Source: Propionibacteriaceae bacterium
GTDB lineage: Bacteria; Actinomycetota; Actinomycetes; Propionibacteriales; Propionibacteriaceae
NCBI GenBank assembly: GCA_020438595.1
Contig: JAGQUI010000046.1
Span: 1-11,554 of the forward strand
DNA length: 11,554 nucleotides
Direction of reading: 5' to 3'
Shown here: piece by piece, positions 1 to 6,348 of the stretch
How the letters are laid out: each line of letters opens with the position of its first letter
Numbering within the stretch: the first letter of the stretch is position 1
Notes under the pieces: model-generated
What the model was told of the DNA's origin: nothing
Database searches by the model: none
What the model saw: only the letters and a program-made list of their open reading frames with translations
Program-made: the position numbers and the translations under genes

Positions 1-3
1 TGG

Positions 4-1074
4 CTATCGCTGCTTGAGGATGAAACGGATGCTTCTCACCGCCGAGAGGTAGTTGGGGTCGCTGGAGTCCTCGCTTGCGGCGGTGTACCAGAGACCCCTG
101 GACCAGGTGACCGCAACGAGATCCTTGCTCCGGGCGGCGAAGAACGTCGCGCCCCAGTGGCCATCGGGCGGCAGGCTTCCGTCCGCCATCTGGTTCTCCG
201 AGGTGGCCATCAAGGCCTCGTCCCACGCGCCCGCGGGGAAGGAGTGTGAACCGACCCGACTCTCACCCGTCGCAGGGTCTTCGTCGTACTCGCAGTCCTG
301 GGCGCGCTCCTTCAACTCGTCCATGAACCCGGTTGCTGCGTCCTCCGTCACGAACCGAATGGCACCGACCTGGACGACGTGCTCCTCGCCGCTCTCCTCG
401 CCGACCCGGCTCCACAGCCGCTGCTTCAGCGACGGCAGCGCACGAACGGGCTCCCCGGCGCAGGGACGCAGGATGAGGAGCGGTTCCGCCGTCGCGAGGC
501 CCTCGGGAAGGCTGAAGCGCTTGGGTGCCTTGCCCACGTTGGCCCGGTCCGAAGCAGCGTCCCTGGCCGGTTCGGGGGCCTCCTTCGGTGGATTCGCGCT
601 TTCTGTTTCGCTCTCACTGGAGTTGATTCGCAACGAATCGACAGGGCACCGACTATCGACAATGAGCCGCGACCATCGATCGGCGCATTGAAGGGTCAAC
701 ACGACCTGGGTCTTGTAGGTGTAGCGCTGACCGTCATGACCGACGAATACCCAGGAGGTACGAAAGGAGTCCGGGCGATCGGCGACGGTCGCGACATAGA
801 CGTCGTCGGCACCCTCGACATCCCCCCACAGGTCGGCGTAGTCCGAAAAGCCGACGTGGGATTGGAACTCGGCAGTAGTCATCCCGTTGTACGCGGCTCC
901 CGGGTCCTGCGGAGCCGTCTGGAGGTAGCGACGAATGAACGTGTTCGCGTTCTCGAATTCGATCCTCGCGCCAGGCAGCCCGAACGCGAGCGCAATGTAG
1001 GTGCTCAGCAGGAAGGCAAGCACCCCGGCCGCAATCTTCACGAGCGGGGATTCAAGGCCTCTCTTCTCGGTCAC
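4..1074 (-). CDS. Membrane-anchored protein, NTF2-like plus PknH-type sensor-like regions
   Basis: I do not recognise a named gene. The 356-residue product has a short cytoplasmic N-terminus, one membrane helix (about residues 13-32), and a long external part. Residues about 42-148 (FIRRYL, AAYNGMTTAEFQ, YADLWG, then a strand-rich stretch ending at Cys130 and Cys143) resemble the NTF2-like domains found outside actinobacterial membranes and next to Ser/Thr kinases. A charged Ser/Glu/Pro linker (150-185) follows. Residues about 195-350, with scattered Cys (205, 261), FVTEDAATGFMDEL and GATFFAARSKDLVAVTW, resemble PknH-type extracellular sensor regions. I chose the GTG at 1074 because GAAAGG (1082-1087) lies 7 nt upstream and a promoter-like pair lies just above it. 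An in-frame GTG at 1170 would add 32 residues and has no clear ribosome site. The stop is TAG at 4-6. GC content is lower than in all other genes here, which suggests recent acquisition. Function is inferred from weak resemblance only. Confidence 0.72.
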   Translation of the reverse strand: MTEKRGLESPLVKIAAGVLAFLLSTYIALAFGLPGARIEFENANTFIRRYLQTAPQDPGAAYNGMTTAEFQSHVGFSDYADLWGDVEGADDVYVATVADRPDSFRTSWVFVGHDGQRYTYKTQVVLTLQCADRWSRLIVDSRCPVDSLRINSSESETESANPPKEAPEPARDAASDRANVGKAPKRFSLPEGLATAEPLLILRPCAGEPVRALPSLKQRLWSRVGEESGEEHVVQVGAIRFVTEDAATGFMDELKERAQDCEYDEDPATGESRVGSHSFPAGAWDEALMATSENQMADGSLPPDGHWGATFFAARSKDLVAVTWSRGLWYTAASEDSSDPNYLSAVRSIRFILKQR

Positions 1075-1103
1075 CACAAGACCTTTCGCTGAAGCGGGAC
1101 TAG

Positions 1104-1133
1104 ATCCTATCCACGCGGATAGCCGGGTCTCCA
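1104..1133 (-). promoter_or_regulatory. Candidate promoter with inverted repeat for the sensor-like membrane gene
   Basis: On the minus strand a -10 like TAGGAT (1109-1104) follows a -35 like TGGAGA (1133-1128) with an 18-nt spacer. Transcription would start near 1097, just upstream of the ribosome site and GTG start chosen for the gene ending at 4. A perfect inverted repeat, CTATCC-ACGC-GGATAG (1107-1122), sits in the spacer and touches the -10 box, where a repressor or activator could bind. The promoter boxes are pattern matches only; the inverted repeat is seen directly. Confidence 0.4.
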
Positions 1134-1199
1134 TCGAGTATCGCTGGTCGAGCCTCGCCTTTCCACGCACAGCGCGCGACGAGTTGCAGCATCAGGATT

Positions 1200-1262
1200 G
1201 ACGACCTGGTCGCCTTCCGGGATCCCGACAACATCGCGCTGGAGTTCTACACGCAGCAGTGA
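1200..1262 (+). pseudogene. Remnant: C-terminal end of a glyoxalase/VOC family protein
   Basis: This frame reads DLVAFRDPDNIALEFY followed by TQQ and a TGA at 1260-1262. That is the typical last strand of VOC (glyoxalase/bleomycin-resistance) proteins, where the Glu of the LEF segment is usually a metal ligand. The frame upstream does not continue as a VOC domain and meets a stop at 1101-1103 with no start codon. Only the last 20 or so of an expected 120-140 residues survive. The fragment abuts the promoter side of the lower-GC membrane gene. I infer that the 5' part of a VOC gene was replaced or deleted when that segment arrived. A start further left in a related strain would confirm this. 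It is not expected to be translated. Confidence 0.7.
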
Positions 1263-1302
1263 GCGGGCCCGTCCGCACGCGTCTCAGTGGGCCGACACCC
1301 CC

Positions 1303-1333
1303 TTGCCCCCGGTCCGGCGTCCCGGGTTACCGT
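1303..1333 (+). promoter_or_regulatory. Possible promoter for the lipoprotein gene
   Basis: TTGCCC (1303-1308) and TACCGT (1328-1333) are separated by 19 nt, slightly longer than ideal. They lie about 70 nt upstream of the lipoprotein start, in a 142-nt stretch (1263-1404) that shows no other gene. This is a weak pattern match, offered only because a promoter is needed after the VOC remnant. Confidence 0.25.
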
Positions 1334-1404
1334 GGCCGGGCCCTCCCCCGGCCGGCGCCCCGCGTCGAAGCAGCCCACGCACGCCCATGCCGAAGGAGTT
1401 CCCG

Positions 1405-2280
1405 ATGGCGCAAGCGCCCGTTCCGTCCACCGCCCTCCGCGCCACCGCGCTGGCGGCAGCCGTCCTGCTCGCCGGGTGCTCCAGCGTGACGGCGCCCGCG
1501 GCGACCGAGTCCACCGACCCCTCCCCCGCAGCGAGCCCGAGCGGCCCCGCTGTGGACGCGATTCGCGCACTCGACCCCGCCGCCCTCGACTGGCAGTGGT
1601 TCGACAGCTTCGCCGAGACCACCGCTGTGGACATCACCGCACCCGACGAGTACGGCCGTACCTACACCGTCGGCGACCCGGTCTACTCCGACGCCGACGG
1701 CGACGGCCTCGAGGACATGGCCGTCCCGCTCGCCCAGCTCGACGGGAACGGCTTCCGCGAGCAGTGGTACGTCTGGGTGGCGGACGCCGACGGCGGCGCG
1801 ACCCAGATGACGATCCCGATCGCCTGGACCATGCGTTGCGGCGACGACACCCGCAGCGTCAAGGCGACGGACGGCGGCTTCGTCGTGCGCGAACGGCTCC
1901 GCGAGCCCGTCGTCGACGACTACCTGCCGTGCTCGAAGGCGGGCACGTTCCGATCCACCCGGAAGGTCGCGGTGGTGCACCAGGGCGGCGGGCTCTTCCC
2001 CGTGAACCTGACCGACCCGCGCGGCTACGGCGGCGTGTGCCCCACCCACCCGCGCACCGAGACCGGGGTGGTGAAGGTGTGGGGCTCAGCGATCCCGCAG
2101 ATCTCCGCACCACTCACGCTCGACGGCGAACGGATGAACCTGATCCTGACCAGCCGGCACGCCCTCACCGCAGGGGCGGACCCCATGCGGCTGGCCTCGG
2201 TGTGGCCACGGGGCGGCTCTGCCGACCAGCGCCTGTGCGTGTGGATCGACCCGGTGCGCTATGAGGGCTCCGGCGAATAG
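1405..2280 (+). CDS. Secreted lipoprotein with a calcium-loop (DxDxDG) motif
   Basis: The 291-residue product begins with a lipoprotein signal peptide: hydrophobic residues 11-23 and lipobox LLAGC with the lipidated Cys at 25. A Ser/Pro/Thr/Ala-rich tether runs to about residue 50. The mature domain would sit on the outer face of the membrane. Residues 96-104 (DADGDGLED) match the DxDxDGxxD calcium-binding loop of VCBS/FG-GAP-like and dockerin-like repeats, followed by MAVPLAQLDGNG. Several Cys in the second half could form disulfides. The start is fixed by GAAGGAG (1392-1398), 6 nt before ATG 1405. ATG 1387 and the farther in-frame TTG at 1198 would put implausible Pro/Arg-rich sequence before the signal peptide. 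The gene is convergent with the ACT gene, with only 9 nt between the stops. I do not recognise its function. Confidence 0.85.
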   Translation: MAQAPVPSTALRATALAAAVLLAGCSSVTAPAATESTDPSPAASPSGPAVDAIRALDPAALDWQWFDSFAETTAVDITAPDEYGRTYTVGDPVYSDADGDGLEDMAVPLAQLDGNGFREQWYVWVADADGGATQMTIPIAWTMRCGDDTRSVKATDGGFVVRERLREPVVDDYLPCSKAGTFRSTRKVAVVHQGGGLFPVNLTDPRGYGGVCPTHPRTETGVVKVWGSAIPQISAPLTLDGERMNLILTSRHALTAGADPMRLASVWPRGGSADQRLCVWIDPVRYEGSGE

Positions 2281-2289
2281 GGCGACCGC

Positions 2290-2688
2290 TCAGAAGCCGG
2301 CGGCCTCCAGCAGCGCCAGCGCCTGCTCGACGGGCTCCAGCTTCAGGACCAGCAGGGCCCGGTCCCCGCGTCCGGCCAGTTCGGCGTAGAGGTACTCGAT
2401 GCTCACGTCCGTGTCGTCGAAGACCGCCAGCAGGTCGCCCAGCGCGCCGGGATGGTCGGCCACCTCCACGCCCACGACGTCGGAGAGGCGCGCCGTGTTG
2501 CCCAGCTCCTGGACGGCCGCCAGCGCCGCCTGCGGGTCGTCGGCGATGAACCGCAGGATGCCGAACCGGTCGGTCTCGGCCAGCATCAGCGCGCGCAGGT
2601 TCACCCCCCGCTCCCCCAGGTGCTTCACCACCGGGGCGAGCCGGCCGCGTTCACTCTCCAGGAACACCGACACCTGTTGCAGGATCAT
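2290..2688 (-). CDS. Tandem ACT-domain protein of the aryl-acid operon
   Basis: This 132-residue protein consists of two ACT domains (about 1-64 and 68-132). Each has the hydrophobic strand, then a Gly-rich turn leading into a helix: SERGRLAPVVKHL in the first copy and DHPGALGDLLAVF in the second. The ADHPGAL turn is the usual amino-acid binding spot in ACT regulators. There is no enzymatic domain. It is the last gene of the iorA-iorB-paaK operon, 2 nt after the ligase stop, with GAGGAG (2695-2700) 6 nt before the ATG. ACT proteins of this tandem type commonly sit beside phenylacetate-CoA ligases. From this context I infer that it senses Phe, Tyr or Trp and tunes the ligase or the operon, but no partner is proved by the sequence. 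It is complete, with stop TGA at 2292-2290. Confidence 0.9.
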   Translation of the reverse strand: MILQQVSVFLESERGRLAPVVKHLGERGVNLRALMLAETDRFGILRFIADDPQAALAAVQELGNTARLSDVVGVEVADHPGALGDLLAVFDDTDVSIEYLYAELAGRGDRALLVLKLEPVEQALALLEAAGF

Positions 2689-2690
2689 GC

Positions 2691-4004
2691 TCAGCTCCTC
2701 GCGCCCGTCGGGAGGGACCGCCGGTCGACGATCCGCTTGGCCTTGCCCTCGCTGCGCTCGATGGTCTTGGGGTTCACCAGCCGGACGACCGCCTGGATGC
2801 CCAGTGCCAGCCGCAGTTCGTGCTCGATCCGGCGCTCGAGTGCCAGCACGATCCTCACCTCGTCGGAGAACAGCGCCTCGGTCATCTCGACCTCGACCTC
2901 AAGGGTGTCCATGACCCCCTCCCGCTCGACGATGATCCGGTAGTACGGCTCGACGCCCTCGACCCGGAGCAGCACCTCCTCGACCTGCTGCGGGAAGACG
3001 TTGACGCCGCGGATGATCAGCATGTCGTCGTTGCGTCCCATCAGCCGGTGGATCCGCCGTGACGTCCGTCCGCACGGGCACGGCTCGTCGACCAGGTAGG
3101 TGATGTCGCGGGTGCGGTACCGCAGCACCGGCGTGCCCTGCCGGGTCAGCGTGGTCAGCACCAGTTCGCCCTTCTCCCCCGCCGGCAGCACCTCGCCGGT
3201 CTCCGAGTCGATGATCTCGGGGTACAAGTGGTCCTCGAACACGTGCAGGCCGTCCTGCTCGCCGCACTCGGCGGCGACGCCGGGGCCGATCAGCTCGGTG
3301 AGGCCGTAGATGTCGTAGGCCTTGATGCCGAGCCTCGCCTCGATGTCGGCCCGCATCTCCTCGCACCACGGCTCGGCACCGAAGAACCCGGCCCGCAGCG
3401 GCCCGGCGGCCAGGTCGATGCCGTGCTCACGCGCGTACTCGGCGATGAACAACGCGTAGGACGGGGTGCAGGCCAGCGCGGTCGTGCCGAAGTCCTGCAT
3501 GGTGTTCAGCTGCCGCAGGGTGTTGCCCGACGACATCGGCAGGGTCATCACGCCCAGCGTGGTGCCGCCGTAGTGGCCGCCGAGGCCGCCGGTGAACAGC
3601 CCGTAGCCGTAGGCGACCTGCATGATGTCGTCGGCGCCCACGCCGCCGGCGTCCAGGGTGCGGGCCATCACCTCGCCCCACAGGGCGACGTCGTCGCGGG
3701 TGTAGGCGCCGACGACCGGCTTGCCGGTGGTGCCGGACGACATGTGCACCTCGACGATCTCGTCGCGGCCGACGGCGAAGAGGCCGAACGGGAACACCTC
3801 GCGCATGTCGTACTTGGACGTGAACGGGATCCGCGCGAGGTCGTCCAGGCTCGTCACCGAACCCGGCGTCACCCCGACCGCGTCCAGCCGGTCGCGGTAG
3901 AACGGCACCCGCTCGTACACGGTCGCCACGAGTGCCTGCAGCCGCTGCAACTGGAGCTCCCGCAGTTCCTCCCGGGGCAGGGTCTGGACCGGCTCACTCC
4001 ACAT
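2691..4004 (-). CDS. paaK: Phenylacetate-CoA ligase family enzyme (aryl-acid:CoA ligase)
   Basis: The 437-residue, full-length member of the PaaK branch of AMP-forming ligases uses ATP and CoA to turn an aryl-acetate into its CoA thioester. The phosphate-binding loop SSGTTGKP is at 89-96, the adenine motif YDIYGLTE at 230-237, and the hinge-region RTRD at 297-300. CPCGRT (309-314) is a PaaK-family signature, and IRGVNVFP (331-338) opens the small C-terminal domain. The GKAKR segment near the end supplies the likely catalytic Lys. A strong AAGGAGG (4017-4011) lies 6 nt before the ATG, inside the end of iorB, and the two genes overlap by 11 nt. Next to indolepyruvate oxidoreductase genes, the substrate may be indoleacetate, phenylacetate or 4-hydroxyphenylacetate; the sequence alone does not choose. 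No aerobic paa ring-oxygenase genes are in the window. This may therefore be an archaeal-type arylacetate pathway rather than aerobic phenylacetate degradation. The symbol reflects family, not proven substrate. Confidence 0.93.
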   Translation of the reverse strand: MWSEPVQTLPREELRELQLQRLQALVATVYERVPFYRDRLDAVGVTPGSVTSLDDLARIPFTSKYDMREVFPFGLFAVGRDEIVEVHMSSGTTGKPVVGAYTRDDVALWGEVMARTLDAGGVGADDIMQVAYGYGLFTGGLGGHYGGTTLGVMTLPMSSGNTLRQLNTMQDFGTTALACTPSYALFIAEYAREHGIDLAAGPLRAGFFGAEPWCEEMRADIEARLGIKAYDIYGLTELIGPGVAAECGEQDGLHVFEDHLYPEIIDSETGEVLPAGEKGELVLTTLTRQGTPVLRYRTRDITYLVDEPCPCGRTSRRIHRLMGRNDDMLIIRGVNVFPQQVEEVLLRVEGVEPYYRIIVEREGVMDTLEVEVEMTEALFSDEVRIVLALERRIEHELRLALGIQAVVRLVNPKTIERSEGKAKRIVDRRSLPTGARS

Positions 4005-4593
4005 GGGCGACCTCCTTGAGCTGCTGCCCGGCGAGCGTGCGTCCGGTGTCGAACGCCGCCTGGTTCGTCTCGTACGTGCCTCGCGGCGAGAGTGCGCGCA
4101 GCGCGTCCGCGAAGTGCTCCGGCGCCAGCGGCACGAACACCGACGCCGCCCCGAGCAGGGCCGTGTTGCGCACCTTCATCGGTACGCTGCGCCGGATCTG
4201 GGCGAGCTCGACGCGCACGACCCGCTCGAACAGCCGGTCGATCTCCGCCTCGAAGCCCTCCGGGTACTCCTCCACCCCGACCGGAAGGATCGGCGCGGCC
4301 AGGTAGCAGGCGGACGCGCCCTGCGCGGCCCAGGGCGCCCAGCGCAGCAGTTCCATCGGCTCCATGGCGAGCACCACGTCCGCCGCGCCCTCGGGGATCA
4401 CCGCGGAGTGGACGCGCCCACCGAACCGCACGTGGCTGAACACCGGACCGCCGCGCCGGGACATGCCGTGGATCTCGCTCTTCTTCACGTCGTGGCCGGC
4501 GAGCGCGGCCGCCTCGGCGAGAATGTCGCCGGCGAGCACGATGCCCTGGCCGCCGACACCGACCATCAGGACATTGGTGATCGACTCACTCAT
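3994..4593 (-). CDS. iorB: Indolepyruvate ferredoxin oxidoreductase, beta subunit
   Basis: The 199-residue product is the gamma-type (pyruvate/ketoisovalerate oxidoreductase catalytic) subunit that pairs with IorA to oxidatively decarboxylate aryl-pyruvates to aryl-acetyl-CoA, reducing ferredoxin in the cytoplasm. GVGGQG at 12-17 is the hallmark N-terminal loop. KKSEIHGMSRRGG at 37-49 is the signature of this subunit, where the Ser-Arg-Arg-Gly turn lines the CoA/TPP site. The length is normal for the family (about 190-200). It overlaps iorA by 8 nt and the ligase gene by 11 nt, so the three are surely co-transcribed and probably translationally coupled. A GGTGGG stretch precedes the ATG at 4593. 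No key residue appears missing. Confidence 0.94.
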   Translation of the reverse strand: MSESITNVLMVGVGGQGIVLAGDILAEAAALAGHDVKKSEIHGMSRRGGPVFSHVRFGGRVHSAVIPEGAADVVLAMEPMELLRWAPWAAQGASACYLAAPILPVGVEEYPEGFEAEIDRLFERVVRVELAQIRRSVPMKVRNTALLGAASVFVPLAPEHFADALRALSPRGTYETNQAAFDTGRTLAGQQLKEVAHVE

Positions 4594-6259
4594 GGGTGCC
4601 GCCCACCGGGTGCAGGGCGATCAGCTCGCGGCGGAGGTCCTTCTTGCCGGTCAGCTTGTCCAGCTTCTTCAGCTTCTGGCCCTCGATCAGGCACAGGCCC
4701 ATCACCACGAGCAGCCGGACGCCGGGACGCGGCGCCAGTTCGTCGATCGCGGCCGAGATCGCCCCCGTGTCATAGGCGTCCACCATGCCGACGTTCGCCT
4801 CGGGGATGTGGAACGCGCGCGCGAGCAGTTCGTAGTCCACGGACGGGGCGTCCGCACGGCCCATCCGTTCCCCGCTCATCGGGTTGGGCTGCATGCCGGT
4901 CATGGCGGTGGTGCCGTTGTCGAGCACGATGTAGAGCCCGTCCCGGCCGTTCCAGACCGCGTTGAGCAGGCCCGTGATGCCGGAGTGGGCGAACGTGGAG
5001 TCGCCGATCACCGCGGCGATGCGTCCCTTCTGCTCGGGCGGCGCGACCACGTCCATGCCCTGGGCCATGGTGAGCGAGGCGCCCATGTCGAGCAGGGTGT
5101 CCATGGCGTTGTAGGGCGGCAGCACGCCGAGGGAGTAGCAGCCGATGTCGCCGGAGACGATCATGCCGTGGCGGCGGAGCTCGTTGAACACGTGGTCGTG
5201 CGGGCACCCGGGGCACAGGCCGGGACGGCGCACCGGCACCTCGATGGCCGGCTGCAGCCCTTCGGCGCCGGCGGCCAGGCCGAGCCCTGCGGCGACGATC
5301 GCCGGCGTGAACTCCCCGATCGAGGGGAAGGCTTCCTTGCCGGTGCAGCGGATCCCCCACGCCTTCAGTTGGGTCTCGATCAGCGGGTCGAGTTCCTCGA
5401 CCACGTACAGCCGGTCCACGGACGCCGCGAACTGCTCGACCAGGTGGCGCGGCAGGGGGTGCACCAGGCCCAGCTTGAGCACCGGGACGTCCGGGGCGAC
5501 CTCCTTCACGTAGGTCCAGGGGATGCCCGAGGTGACCACGCCGATCGGCGCCCGGGCCGCGTCCGGCCGTTCGACCCGGTTCGCGGGGTGGGTTTCGGCC
5601 AGGGCCTCCAGCGCGGCCCACCGGTCGGCCAGCGCGCGCCGGCGCAGCCTCGCGTGGCCCGGGATCATCACGTACTTGCGCGGGTCGGCCACGAAGCCGG
5701 GTTCGACCGGGGCGGGCGTGCGCACCGGCGCACCGTCCGGGAACGGGTCGACCAGGCTCTTGGAGTGGGAGAGGCGGGTGGTCAGTCGCAGGAACACCGG
5801 GGTGTCGTGGGCCTCGGACAGCTCGAAGGCGAGCCGGGTGAACTCGCGCGCCTCCTGGGAGTCGGACGGCTCCAGCATCGGCACCTTGGCCGCGATCGCG
5901 TAGTTGCGGTTGTCCTGCTCGTTCTGCGAGGAGTGCATGTCGGGGTCGTCGGCGGTGATGACCACCAGCCCCGCCCGGACGCCGGTGTAGGCCGCCGTGA
6001 ACAGGGGGTCGGCCGCGACGTTCACCCCGACGTGCTTCATCGTGACCAGCGCGCGTCCTCCGGCGAGGGCGGCCCCGACCCCGACCTCGAGGACGACCTT
6101 CTCGTTCACCGACCACTCGGTGTACACCTCGGGCCGGCGCGCCAGCGCCTCGAGGATCTCCGTGGACGGTGTGCCCGGGTAACCGCAGCCGACAGCGACG
6201 CCGGCCTCCCAGGCCCCCAGGGCAACAGCCTCGTTGCCCGACAGCAGTCGCGTACGCAC
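4586..6259 (-). CDS. iorA: Indolepyruvate ferredoxin oxidoreductase, alpha subunit (short form, no C-terminal ferredoxin module)
   Basis: The 557-residue TPP enzyme works with IorB on indolepyruvate, phenylpyruvate and 4-hydroxyphenylpyruvate from Trp, Phe and Tyr transamination. The N-terminal pyrimidine-type domain shows GNEAVALGAWEAG, then GYPGTPSTEI (26-35). The TPP/Mg site is GDSTFAHSG (419-427) with DNGTTAMTG (447-455). CPGC at 349-352, Cys374 and perhaps Cys523 could hold one 4Fe-4S cluster near TPP, as in minimal two-subunit oxidoreductases. The classical archaeal IorA continues with a two-cluster ferredoxin domain to about 620-650 residues. Here the protein stops after a Lys-rich tail with no CxxCxxC motif, and the stop is confirmed by the overlap into iorB. 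GTG is the start codon, with GAAAGG (6272-6267) 7 nt before it, and no better start exists. It is the first gene of the operon and sits below a palindromic promoter. Confidence 0.93.
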   Translation of the reverse strand: MRTRLLSGNEAVALGAWEAGVAVGCGYPGTPSTEILEALARRPEVYTEWSVNEKVVLEVGVGAALAGGRALVTMKHVGVNVAADPLFTAAYTGVRAGLVVITADDPDMHSSQNEQDNRNYAIAAKVPMLEPSDSQEAREFTRLAFELSEAHDTPVFLRLTTRLSHSKSLVDPFPDGAPVRTPAPVEPGFVADPRKYVMIPGHARLRRRALADRWAALEALAETHPANRVERPDAARAPIGVVTSGIPWTYVKEVAPDVPVLKLGLVHPLPRHLVEQFAASVDRLYVVEELDPLIETQLKAWGIRCTGKEAFPSIGEFTPAIVAAGLGLAAGAEGLQPAIEVPVRRPGLCPGCPHDHVFNELRRHGMIVSGDIGCYSLGVLPPYNAMDTLLDMGASLTMAQGMDVVAPPEQKGRIAAVIGDSTFAHSGITGLLNAVWNGRDGLYIVLDNGTTAMTGMQPNPMSGERMGRADAPSVDYELLARAFHIPEANVGMVDAYDTGAISAAIDELAPRPGVRLLVVMGLCLIEGQKLKKLDKLTGKKDLRRELIALHPVGGTHE

Positions 6260-6276
6260 CCTTGCGCCTTTCGTCT

Positions 6277-6294
6277 ACTACGCCGCGTAGTGTA
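6277..6294 (-). promoter_or_regulatory. ior operon promoter -10 overlapped by a 15-bp palindrome (candidate repressor operator)
   Basis: ACTACGC-C-GCGTAGT (6277-6291) is a perfect palindrome around a single central base, 18 nt from the iorA start codon. On the minus strand, TACACT (6294-6289) is a good -10 box and shares three bases with the palindrome, so a bound dimer would cover the start site near 6282. The -35 region is poor (CTCGGA-like), which would suit control by a regulator. TetR-type repressors favour operators of this size and often control aromatic-acid operons, so this is my first guess. The regulator gene is not in this window. The extra CTAC and GTAG at 6275-6278 and 6292-6295 slightly extend the symmetry but are out of register by one base. 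Confidence 0.6.
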
Positions 6295-6318
6295 GGCGCG
6301 CCGTCGCAGCATCCGAGA

Positions 6319-6339
6319 CCCGCCATCTCGCTGGGCGGG
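6319..6339 (-). terminator. Possible hairpin downstream of the CMD-family gene
   Basis: CCCGCC (6319-6324) and GGCGGG (6334-6339) form a 6-bp all-GC stem with a 9-nt loop, 10 nt beyond the stop codon of the gene at 6349-6903. No U-run follows on the minus strand, so this is not a classic intrinsic terminator, and chance is possible in DNA this GC-rich. It also sits just above the ior promoter and could help insulate the operon from read-through. Confidence 0.25.
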
Positions 6340-6348
6340 CAACTGCGC

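Noticed and set aside
1198..1404. Upstream extension of the lipoprotein gene from 1198
   Set aside because: It reads Pro/Arg-rich sequence, overlaps the VOC remnant, and would bury the signal peptide. The ribosome site at 1392-1398 marks the start at 1405.
2281..2289. Terminator between the convergent lipoprotein and ACT genes
   Set aside because: Only 9 nt separate the stops and no hairpin is evident there.
4364..6295. Long plus-strand open frame opposite iorA and iorB
   Set aside because: It is a shadow of high-GC codon use. It is rich in Arg/His/Gly, lacks any domain, and lies antisense to well-supported iorA.
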